This document shows, in pieces, positions 1-12,400 of a DNA stretch of 64,000 nt. Source of the DNA: Azorinus chamasolen (taxonomy: Eukaryota > Mollusca > Bivalvia > Cardiida > Solecurtidae); the NCBI GenBank assembly GCA_963576725.1, contig OY755237.1, positions 59,511,873 to 59,575,872 of the forward strand, in the 5' to 3' direction. Below the pieces are notes generated by a model. That model searched no databases. It was not told where the DNA came from and worked only from the letters and a program-made list of their open reading frames with translations. Numbering within the stretch: position 1 is the first letter of the stretch; every line of letters begins with the position of its first letter. A program made the position numbers and the translations under genes.

Positions 1-305
1 ATGCCAACTATCTGTTTCTCAAGTGTACATAGTTTGCAAATACCAGCTAATTTCCTGCATTCAAAGTGTGAACATGAACTCTACTCTGCAAATTCAACTT
101 CGGACAATGTAAATCATGTTGACCCTGTTCAGTTGACAAATTGTAAACACTTCTGCTGATTGTGATCTACACAGTCACACACCAGCTAACTGTGGTGAAA
201 TCTTTCTAAAATGATAACTAAAAAGAGGGCTAATTCTTGGTCCTTTAGACAGACGGTAACTGAATTCACAGTTCAGACACATCAGTATTTTTGTTCATGT
301 TACAG
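1..305. other. Intronic DNA upstream of the first visible exon
   Basis: AT-rich sequence ending in a pyrimidine-rich acceptor (TTGTTCATGTTACAG) at 305. I see no exon, recognisable transposon or promoter in it. The upstream donor lies outside the window. Confidence 0.6.
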
Positions 306-443
306 ATTGAGGCCACACAAGAGAACAAGGAACCACCCAGTGAGCAGAAACCGGCTTTGCGCTCTGATGGTTTGAACAATGATCTAGCAGCCCATCTCAG
401 TGGCCTCGCCTTCAAACTCGCTCTCACTGAGGAGGAACACGCT
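306..443 (+). CDS. SPAG17: SPAG17 exon 1 of the window
   Basis: 46 codons, phase 0 at both ends. It is bordered by TTACAG at 301-305 and a consensus GTAAGT donor at 444. It opens with IEATQENKEPPSEQKP, charged and likely flexible, followed by a helical stretch ending LALTEEEHA. It continues directly into exon 2 (ALTQVLSLPDRPPEE). There is no start codon of its own: the in-frame ATG at 291 is in the intron. Confidence 0.85.
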
Positions 444-3400
444 GTAAGTAAACTAGAAATCTGTATTTTGAAAGCAAACAGAGCAGGCCCTGATCAGACA
501 GTTCCTACAGGAACCATCTGGTCAGGGTCTTATCGTTTTTCAGAAGCATAGAAAGGCGTATTTATGGAGTAAGGTGTTCAATCTCGTATTTCTCAGCCAG
601 ACCACATCTTGTTGGTACTCATCAGAATTGCCTTGAAGAGGCAATTTTAAGGAGTAGCAACAAGATAGGGTTTGGCATAGAAAATGTAGAAATTATTTTA
701 ACTAAATTTCCTTTATATTCCTTTAATCTGCAGCTATGTTTTCTCAATTTTGAGACAGGTATTTTCAAATTTGTTGTCCAATTCCCAGCTTCTAGTACAA
801 TGATGAGTTAAAGACTCTTATTTCAGCAATACTGTCTGAAGAAATTTTGTTTTATCATATTATGACTGAGAAATCTCTCATTTTTCACAGGCATTGACCC
901 AAGTACTGAGTCTCCCAGATAGACCTCCTGAAGAGTTCAAGCAGCCGTTGCTGATGAACTGCCATGACAAGATCACCCAGAACACCCACCACCTAAAACC
1001 TATCTACAACTTTGATGCAGAGAAGACAGAAATACAAATGCTGAACAAACTGAAGGTCAGTGACGTCCTCCACTTCCCCCGGCCAACATCGTCAGTGGCG
1101 AAAGAGCGGGCAGCAAGATTGCAGGAGCTGATCCATTTCTGTGCCACCGATGGGCTGTCACAGTCTGGTAAGGAGTGCAATAATTAGATATTCTAACATA
1201 AAAAGAACTGTATGATAAATATTTTCATATCCATCTCAAATGAGTTGGTTAGATATGTAAAAAGTATTTTCAATTCCGATACTTACAATTCTAGATGTTC
1301 TATAATGAGACAAGTTGTTAACACTTTCCCTGATAAATATTTATGTGAAAAATAATGACATCACCATTCCCCAATATTCATTAGCTGAATGTTTATGATG
1401 GTGTATGAATACAGGATGTTTTCGTCATGGCAGACTCTGTAGAATCAGACCTATATAATTTCATAAGCAAAAAGTATAGACCCAGAAACTTTAGGCCATG
1501 GCAGACACTGTAGAATCATTTCTATATTTTTTCATAAGCAAATAGAGCAATCCCTGGTCAGACGGATCTTACAGGAGCTGTCTGCTCATGGTCTACTCTT
1601 TTTGCAAAGGTTTGAAAAGGCATTTCTGCCAGGTAAAATTTCAACAACAATGAGATTCACACAAGAAACCGTTCATAATGCATCAAACCAGGTGATTGAC
1701 AATACTTTACAAACATTATTAGGATATAGTGTATATATAGATACACCTTTTAATTCCTTTCAAACAGAGTACACCCAGATCAGAGAACTCTTGTTGAAGC
1801 CATCTGATCAGGATCTGTTCTGTTTGCTTATGAAATGCTGGTAATATAAATCTGATTTCTGTAATGGTCAAATATTTCTGTGATCACTTATTAATAATAA
1901 AGTTTATCATATTAATTTTCATGCTGTCATTATTTCTTGCATGAATATGCATGTATTAACCCTTTCCCTCATATAAACATGTTTTTACGCATTTGCAAAC
2001 AGAGTAGACCCAGATCAGACGGCTCCTGTAGGAGCCGTCTGATCAGGATCTGCTCTGTTTGCTAATGGAATTTGATAAGATCCTTTTCTTTACTTTCCAA
2101 AATGGCTAAAATTTTCCACCTTCCATATTTAATTATAACTATTATGTTCATGAATATTCAGTAGGTATTGAAATTTTAAATAAGCATAGAACAGGAAAAG
2201 GGTTAAAGGGTTAATGTCAGCAGCAACATTAAAATATAAGTCGAAAAAGTAAGTTAATAAATATGAAAGCTATCATGTCTCAAAAACATAAAGTATTCCA
2301 TCAAGAAAATTCTTGCATTCAACATAAATGCAGTAAGCAATTTACTTAGCATTTGCAAATTATGTAGATCCAAATCAGATGTCGGATTAGGGTCTGCACT
2401 ATTGGTCATTAAAAATCCTTTTAAAAAATTACAAATTTAACTCATTCTCTCCTACTGACGCCTTATTGGGCCTATGTAAAAGTCACTTGTTGAAACCATT
2501 GTGATAAATAGAGAATTTGCTCCATAGGAGCAAATGCTCTATTTATCACAATGGTTTCAATACTACACATTTCTAAAATTTCCCTTTGTGTAAATGCTCC
2601 TTTTCGGTAGATTTATTCAAAGAGGTTGGGTCTAAAAATAGCCTAGGGGAGAATGAGTTAATCCTTTTATAAACGAATGGATTCCACCATTAACCGGGCA
2701 TTTCTCCATGATTATTCATGTTAGAAATAATGAGGTCATGAATTTTAATTAGATTAATTTGTTATAATATCACATGGACACAGGAATTTTTAGTTTTAGC
2801 CATGGCAGAAACAGTAGAATCATATATTAAATCATAAGCAAATAGAGCAGACCCTGATCAGATGGCTCCTACAGGAGTCATCTGATCTGGGTCTTCTCTG
2901 TTTGCAAAGGCGTAGAAAGGTGTATTCATGGAGTAAAGGGTTAAACAATGATGTACCATTGAAAGGTTAATGAGACAGTAGTAAAGTACCATGTATGCAT
3001 GTAGAGTTAAACCCCTCTAAACCAGACGTTCAATTTAGTATAAATATCGGTCTTAGAGACAGGTGGCAACTTAATGCAGGGTGAAAGTCATGCAGAAAGC
3101 TCCTCTAGGAGCCTTTATTAATCAGCCACCTGCCTTAAAAAGTATCTTAATTCTTCTCTACTAGGATTCCGGTTTAGATGAGTTTTACTGTATATGATTG
3201 TCATTCTATATTTTCCAGAGATTGACAGAGCCTTCAAACAGTTTGTGTTTGAGTCTATGGACCTAGCAACCACAGATGCCAATGGCTTCATTATAACCCG
3301 GGACAGCGAGGGACTGGAACACTCTGCCATCCCCTGGGATGACCCCTACCCCTTCTTCAAGGGCATGATCCCTAAACATGAGAAAGAATCTGTTAGAATG

Positions 3401-6400
3401 AGCCCTGTGTCTGAGGAAAGATCAGGTTAGTAATCTCCCTTTGAAATCAGGGTGTAGATTTTAGATGTATGAAAAAGGTTTTTTATCCCTTATGGATTCG
3501 GAAATAACTTCTGGAGTTTGTATTAGATGCAAGCATAAAGCAGTTATTGATATAAATAGATATGCAGAATTCCAAATAAAGGAAATATTCTAATGAGCGA
3601 TTCTAAGGGATCCTAGTCTGGGTTGTCATAATAGGGGGGGGGGGGGGGGGAAGGGGGATAGAATGAGTAGAAATATTGGAGTGTGTTAGCATGTAGCGTT
3701 ACTGGATTTAGTATTTTAGGTACTTATTGGTTTAGTGTATATACTTACCCAGAGCAAACACTGGGCTCTCGAATTAAAAGCTGATTTGATGCTTAAACTA
3801 GTAACTTTTATCATTCATTTCTAACAACAATAACAACCAGTCTTTTCAGCCAGTTGGAGATGTATGCTTTTTTTCTTTTGATATGTTTTCTTTTCTTGCA
3901 TTATTACTGTACTAATCATCAGTCTTTGAATTTCAGCAACAATTTAAACAGATGTCAATGCAACTTTACTATCAAGACTAAAAACACTCAAAATTATTTT
4001 CTAGCTAATGTTTATAATGCACCTGGATTTGAATTCACCAAAAAGTCTTATGATTTAGGGTTTTGGCTGGGAAAAAAAATTGAAAGTCAAACATGGATAT
4101 TTAAGAATGTTCTTCAGTTTCCAGCAATGGTGTTTCTGGTATAGCCTAGTTTGATACATATTTTAAGACTAGCTTCTTGTGAATCCCACTGTCCAATTTA
4201 AAACTGCTCTTGTGTGTTTTATGAAAAGGATCAAACAAAAAAGGTATGCTGCACATGTAGACAAAGAACCCTTATTAAGTAACCATGATTATTGTATAAT
4301 ATCTATGGCATGTGGATGGTGACTATGCGAGCCACTCTGTGAGACTAGCCTGCAGAGCTCTAGATAAAGGGAGTGTTTCAGATGCAAACTTTCTTATTTC
4401 TCCACCAAATCTTAAGATATCACTACCGGTACTCATTAACATTGTCTCTTAACTCTTTACTCCGTGAATATTCATGAAAGAAATTAATTAGATTAATTTT
4501 TACAATGACATATTAACACATGATTTGTTTCTAAATCATTAACTTGAGAATTCAGATTTATAAGCAAGCAGAGAAGACCCTGTTCAGACAGCTCCTATAG
4601 GAGCCATCTGATCTTGGTCTACGCTGTTTGCAAAGGTGTAGAAAGGCGTATTTATGAAGTAAAGGGTTAACCCTCTACTCAATGAATATTTATACAAGAA
4701 TTCATGGCTTTATGGATATTCATGAACTGATTGTTTATAATGGCCAATGAATAAAGAACATTTTGGCCATGGCAAAAACTGTAGAATCTGATCTGTGTTA
4801 TTTCTTTAGCAAACAGACAAGAGCCATCTGATCTGCATCTACTCTGTTTGCAAAGGTGTATCTATGGAATAAAGGATTAGTCTGTTTGCAAAGGTGTATC
4901 TATGGAATAAAGGATTACAGACAATTCTAATGGGTATTAACCCTTTCCTCCATAAATAAGCCTTTCTACGCCTCTGTAAAAGTCTTTTTTGAAACCATTG
5001 TGATAAATACAGCATTTTACTCCTTAGGATGATCTATTTATCACAATGGTTTCAAAACTACAACATTTTAAAATTTTCCTTTTCTCTAGTTAATGCTCCT
5101 TTTAGGTAGATTTATTCAAAGAGGTTGGGTCTGAAAATAGCCTATGAGGGAATGGGTTAATTCACAACATAGGGTTTGGTGGAGAAATGAAGAAAGGGTT
5201 CTAGTGAAAAGTTCAGTTTCCCCATCTTATCTGGAGCTCTGTGAATAGGTACAATACTAGTTCAAGCAGTAAGCAAATATTGTAGACACAGACCAACAGT
5301 TCGGTTAGGTTATAACAAGTCTGATCAGGATCTATACTGTTTGTCAGGTGTACTGTACCTTAATACCGCTAAATATTAGGAAACCCGGTCTTCCCTCTCT
5401 ACCGGTTTTTAAAGCTGCATAATTCAATTTGCACCTGAGACTGACATAGAGCAAATTGTCATAGACCCTGATCACATAGCCCCTTTAGATGTTGTTTGAT
5501 CTGGGTCTACACTCTGTGCCTAAATTTATCAGACCAAATATTTATTGGAATGAGAGTAAATATGAAATAATGAAAACACTGATATGTATCAAATAATGTA
5601 GACCGGTATCAGACAGTAGGTTTTTAATTTGTTGATTGATCTAGATCTATACTGTCTGCATTGCCATTTAAGGTATTGTGTCTCATAGAGTGGCTTCTCT
5701 CTGCCCTTTTTCCATTTTCTCAGTGTATATACATGTATATTATACTCTCATTTCTAGCCAATCTCGAAACTTTTGCATAATTTCTCATGTTATATAGTTA
5801 ACCTTTTACTCTATGAACATTCATGTAAGCAATAATGACATTATGAGATTAATTAGATACATTTTTATATTGGCATATGAACATAGAAAGTTTTGGCCAT
5901 GGCAGAAACTGTAAAATCAGATTTTCTGTACATGTATATTATTTCATAAGCAGGCAGAGCAGACCCTAATCAGACAGCTTTGACAGGAGTCATATGATTA
6001 GGGTTCACTCTGTTTGCAAAGGTGTTAAAAGGTGTCATTATGGGGTAAAGGGTTAAGCTTTCTTATTATATTAGTGTAAAATCAAATTAATGACTCAGTA
6101 TTATTGTATTAAAATTTTGCATGTGATAGATATTACATGTTCTTAATTACTTTATAGCAGCAAACAAAATCAGCTTAAGCAATTACCAAAAAATCAGTGA
6201 TTAGTGTATTTTTTCTTATGGCTCATGGGAGTGTGAGTTCTTGATGCAGCCATGTTTTCTTAGCATTCAGTGTCATTATCAAGATTTTCTTTTGTCCATG
6301 ACTATTCAGTAGGTATTGAAATTTGTAATAAATATAGAACAGGGAAAGGGTTAATGATCATGGGGGAAAGTGTTACTGGACATAGCTAATGCCTTTGATT

Positions 6401-9400
6401 CGGCAACATGTACTCACCAGTCAGATGACTGTGTATAACAAGCATTTCTACCAGAGACTTTGCCAGATTTTTTTATAATAACAAGCATTTCTACCAGAGA
6501 CTTTGCCAGAATTTTTTTTATAATTTTGGACTAATAGATTCATACATCAGAGTTAAATTTTGTGTTTAGGTCAAAGCTACAGCGGTAAATTGTCTGCCTT
6601 TAAGTTTAAAGGAGTTCATTTTCTTTTCTTCTTTGAGTTCTAGCAATTCTCTGTTCAGCTTGTTGATTTAATTTATCAGTTGCTTCTCTGTGTCTGTTTA
6701 TCTACAAAATTTAATTTGTATTACATCCTAATAAAGAGGAAATCTTTCTGTGTTCTTCCATGTGTCTACAGTGTTATATCTACAGTATATATTGCGTGGG
6801 ATCTTGCATGATTGGTCATAGCTTGTAACCATAGTACATAGTTGTATTACATTTCTTTGTCTTTGCCATTTATAACCTAATTACCCTAAGAATTCAGACA
6901 CCTAATCAGTTTGTAAAGCTGATTGCACTTGTATTTGTATGAAATAAATAAATTTAAAACTGAATAGTTCAAGTTGGCACCATTTTGATAACTTTGAATT
7001 AGATTGACATACTAGCAAATAGCATAGACCCAGATCAATCAGCTTCTTTGAGAGTCTGTGTTATTCGCCTAGGTTTATCTGTCTGAATACTTAGGGTAAT
7101 TAGGGTGTTCTAACTGGTCTACCTGGTACATTGGAACCTGTTTCATTAAGATCATAGTTATTTCCTGTTGTTAATTTCAAGCTGCTTCTCTAAAACATTA
7201 TATTATTCAGATCAAATTTTCCTCTCACCGTTTTCTTTGCCATGCCACAAGTGATCTTTAAAGAATCTTAGTATGACGGCTTCTTGCCTGAATTCAGATT
7301 GTATAACCCATTTCCTGTTGAATTTTTATGTAAGAAATAATGGCATCATGAATATTAATTAGCTACTATTTTTAATAGCATAATGTAAACATAGATATTT
7401 GATATTGGTAGAAACTATATAGTCAGATCTATTGTAATTTCACAAGCAAACAGAATACCCCCATCAGACGGCTCCTACAGAAGCCATCTATCTGGGTCTT
7501 CTTTGTTTGCAAACATTTGCAAATCTTTCATATTAAGGAAAGGGTTAACCCAAAGATGTTACATTGGAAAGGAGACTTAATGTATATAGTTTGAAGATTA
7601 AACCTTTACCCAATACAAATTATATACCTTTGCAAACAGGAGCCACCAGAGGGTCTCCTCTGTTTGCTTATGGAATTGTATAGATCTGATTCTACAGCTT
7701 TACAGGGCCAATACTTTTCTTCTTTATATGCCATTACAGATATTGAGCCAGTCAATGTTCATACATACATTAATTCTGAAATTAATATTCATGGAGTAAA
7801 GGGTTAATACTTTCCTTCATATAAGTGTCTTCTTACAAATCCAAGTCAGACAGCTCATATAAGAGCTGTCTGATCAGGGTCTGCTCTATTTGCTTTTGAC
7901 TTGATATAGATCTGATTCTATAGTTTATGCCAAAACAAATGATTTCCATGAAAAATTAGCATATATAGAAATTCAGCTGATGAATATTCATGATGTACAT
8001 GTAATTATTATTTGCATGAATATTGAACAGGGAAAGGGTTACATATCCAATTATGAAAGGAGCAGGTTCCAGTTTTGTAGATTCATGCCTTTCTTTATCA
8101 TATAAACTATTTCTCTTGTTTGCATGATGCATGACTGTAGATAGAACTGTCTTGATGTTGACTTACCTCAGCAGGCTTGTGCTAATTCTTTTACACCGAC
8201 AGGGGCAGGGTCAGAAATGTCAAACTTTCTGTCCAGTGGCTCCCCAGTGTCAGTCTCTGATACTGGCTCCGGCTCAGTGCCAACTACCCCGCCCCCTGCA
8301 CCTAGACCCGCCCCTAAGGAGGGCAAGGGTAAATCCAAGAAACAAAGACCAGACTCCGCAGGGAGTGAGAAGAAAAAGGGAAAGAAGAAAGGAAAACGTA
8401 ATTAATGTGTTAGCTTAGCGCTCCATGCCATACCGTCACAGAGTCAGTGCCACTAACCCCTATGTCCTGACATATGCTAGAGCTGTAGGTGCTTTGGGCT
8501 GCTTCACTAAATGTCATATTGCTTTGATTTAGTGTGTTCATTTTGAAAATATGTTAATGGCTAACACTTATATTAGGCTTTAAATGCTAATTGTGTGAAG
8601 TTTGATTGGTCTAGAATTGTTCATAGTTTATACATCATTTGTATCTATTGTGATTTGTGATGTTGAGCAAAACATTTTCTTGTACCCAATGTTTACACTA
8701 TTAGTGCCCATTTGTACAAAGTGAACTATGTGCAATATTACCTTATAAATGACTTCAGAATGATGAAGATATATAATTTCACATCAGATATCTGTTATAT
8801 TATATCCTAAGACTGGGCTAAGAGTGTCTCCCAACACAAGATATTTCCATGTGCCACTAGTGATATTCTTTCCTTGAAAACCACTTTCTTTTTCTTTCTT
8901 CTATGAGTTCTCTGTGTTATACACTATATCAAGGATAGATCACTATGTAGAGCTAATAGTTTGATAATAACTGTATCAATGCAATATGTAGTTCTATTTT
9001 CCTTGAAAGCTGCAAGATTTAACACATACTATAGGTAGAGCATCCCCTTGTCTTTTTGTGCCTTATATTCCTAGGGAAACAATGGTGCAAGGTATGCTAA
9101 ATAAAGAAACGTGTGTGTGAGAGAGAGACACACACACACATATATGGTTGACGTCACAAGAAAATAAGCACTATTTTACTTATAGTGTGATACTTTATCA
9201 GTATTCCTCATTGGAATGCAACTCTGATCAGGATCTGCCCTGTTTACAATGGAAGTAGACATATGATACTGAGCTACCACATTCCAGCAGGTCACTGGTC
9301 TGGATGAACACTGTTAATACACGTCTGATTGCTTGTTGTACTGGACAGGTACACAATGTTTTTTATACCCCCCTTTTGAAAAAATGGGGGTATATTGTTT

Positions 9401-12400
9401 TGCACATGTCGGTCGGTCGGTCTGTCGGTCGGTCGGTCGGTAGATCGATGGTTTCCGAACGATAACTAATAAACGACTTGGCCTAGAATCTTCAAACTTG
9501 CTGTGGTGGTTGGTCATGACAAGTAGATGACCCCTATTGTTTTTGAGGTCACTAGGTCAAAGGTCAAGGTCACCATGACCTAAAATGGTGAAATAGTTTC
9601 CGATCAATAACTGCTCAAGGGTTTGGCTTGGGATCTTCAAACTTGCTGTGGTGGTTGGTCATGACCACTAGATGACCATTATTGATTTTGAGGTCACTAG
9701 GTCAAAGGTCAAGGTCACCATGACCTTAAATGGTTCAATGGTTTCCGATCAATAACTGCTCAAGGGTTTAGCTTAGAATCTTCAAACTTGCTGTGGTAGT
9801 TGGTCATGACCACTAGATGACCCCTATTGATTTAAGGTCACTAGGTCAAAGGTCAAGGTCACATGACCTTAACTGGTAAAATTGTTTCTGATCAATAACT
9901 GCTCAAGGGTTTGGCTTAGGATCTTTAAATTTGCTTAGGTGGTTGGTCATGACAACTAGATGAGTCCGATTGTTTTTTAGGTCACTAGGTCAAAGGTCAA
10001 GGTCACCATGACCTTAAAGAGTGAAATGGTTTGCGATCAATAACTGCTCAAGGGTTTAGCCTACGATCTTCAAATTTGCTGTGGTGGTTGGTAATGACCA
10101 CTAGATGACCCCTATTGTTTTTTAGGTCACTTGGTCGAAGGTCAAGGTCACCATGCTCTTAACTGGTCAAATGGTTTCCGATCAATAACTGCTCAAGAGT
10201 TTGGCTTAGAATCTTCAAATTTGCTGCGGTAGTTGGTCATGACAACTGGATGACCCCTATTGTATTTGAGGTCACTAGGTCAAAGGTCAAGGTCACCATG
10301 ACCTTAACTTGTAAAATGGTTTCTGATCAATAACTGCTCAAGGGTTTGGCTTATGATCTTCAAATTTGCTTAGGTGGTTGGTCATGACAACTAGATGAGC
10401 CCTATTGTTTTTTAGGTCACTAGGTTAAAGGTCAAGGTCACCATGACCTTAACTGGTGAAATGGTTTGAGCTCAATAACTGCTCAAGGGTTTGGCTTAGG
10501 ATCTTCAAACTTGCTGTGGTGGTTGGTCATGACCAATAGATAACCCCTATTATTTTTGAGGTCACTAGGTTAAAGGTCAAGGTCACCATGACCTAAAATG
10601 GTGAAATGGTTTGCGATCAATAACTGCTCAAGGGTTTGGCTTAGGATCTTCAAACTTGCTGTGGTGGTTGGTCATGACAACTAGATGACCCCTATTGATT
10701 TTGAGGTCACTAGGTCAAAGGTCAAGGTCATCATGACCTTAACTGATGAAATGGTTTCCAATTAATAACTGCTCAATGGTTTGGTTCGGGATCTTCAAAC
10801 TTGCTGTGGTAGTTTGTCATGACCACTAGATGACCCCTATAGTTGTTGAGGTCATTAGGTCAAAGATCGAGGTCACCATGACCTTAATATGTGAAATGTT
10901 TTCAGATCAGTAACTGATCAGTGGTTTGGCTTAGGATCTTCAAAGTTGCTGTGGTGATTAGTCATGACCGCTAGATGACCTCTATAGTTGAGGTCACTAG
11001 ATCAAAGGTCAGGGGGTCTGGGGGGTATACATGTTTTACAAACATCTCTTGTTTCTTTTAATCTTTTGAATGCTGATTGTTCAAAGTGGAATGGTACATC
11101 ACTGTTTGATGTGAGAGTCATTTCAGTATGAAAGACTTTTATTTGCTAGAGGATCCTGAACCACAAACAGCACAGACCCTGATCAGAATGCTCCTGTAGG
11201 ATCCCTCTGATTATGGTCTTCACCGTTTGCAAATGCTTATACACTTGTTCCCCGCATTCAGGTGGTTAATATATTTGTACAATATCACAGCTGTATGAAA
11301 ATATATTATGTTGTATGCATGCACACTACATGTACATGTGCTTACTGTAATATCATAATTTTATATGAATGTACAAGTATAGTGTATACCTAATGGTAAA
11401 ATGACTTCTTTCTTCTCTGTATTTTGGTAATTTTGATCTTTAGACAGTCTTAGCAACAGATAAAGGTGCATACTTAAATTCTAAAATTGTGATTTCTTCA
11501 CCAAACTCTATGGTGTGACCACTCTTTAGAATCATGACTCTTTGAGGCAATTCTAAAGAGTGCTCACAATATAGGGTTTGGTGGAGAAATAAAGGAGTAT
11601 TTCTTGAAACTGTTTTAATTTACACTTCTTATCTGGATTTCAGTTTAGAAAGCAAACTATTTGTTAATGTGAAGATTACAATACTTGGCTCAGTAAAACC
11701 ATATGTGTAGAAAGAAGCCATGCGGAATTAATAGTCTATGGTGTAGACCTGATAAGGGTGACTTTTACAGTACTGATTAGAAAACTGCACCCCCATCTTA
11801 GTGGATGTATATCTCCACAATACCTCTTTTGATGTATTGTTTTCCACCCCATTGGGCGTATTGCTCCTCTTCTCCAAAACATCATTGGGTGTATTGCTCC
11901 CCCATTTCATTGGGTGTATTGTAACCCTACCTTATTGGGTGTACAGTAAAACCCCTCTAAACTGAATGTTAAAAATAGTACCAATGCTAGTCTTTCAAAC
12001 AGGTGACAGCTTAATGCAGGTTGAAGGTCATGCAGAAAGCTCCCAAAGGAGCTTTCTGCATGACTTTTACCCTGCATCAAGCAGCAACCTGCCTAAAAAG
12101 ACCTAATTGTTGCTTATTAAAATTCTGGTTTAGAGGGGGTTTACTGCATTGCTATTGTATTGTTATTCAGTACTGTAAGATTACCAGTGTGTTATGCTTT
12201 TTTATATATTCTTTTATTGGGTTATAGAAAAATGGTGATTTTGCAGTGTAGATTGGGATTGGTTGACAGATTTCAGGGTTAACCCTTTGAATGTGGGAAA
12301 TGAGTGCATGCACTTGCATTTGCAAAATGTGTAGACCCAGATCAGAGGGCTCATTATAGGAGCCCTTTGGTCAGGGTCTGCACTTTTTGTCATTTAAAAT

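Noticed and set aside
3854..4144. 96-codon open frame, hydrophobic start
   Set aside because: Phe/Leu/Cys composition reflects a T-rich strand. There are no phase-compatible splice borders and no family resemblance; it lies within intron 3.
8203..8397. Treating the lysine-rich exon 4 as spurious low-complexity ORF
   Set aside because: It has an acceptor and donor in phase 1-1 matching its neighbours, and its composition matches the other linker exons, so it was kept.
9400..9440. Telomere-like or functional GGTCGG simple repeat
   Set aside because: The same run occurs at the same place in the second array element, so it is a component of that repeat.
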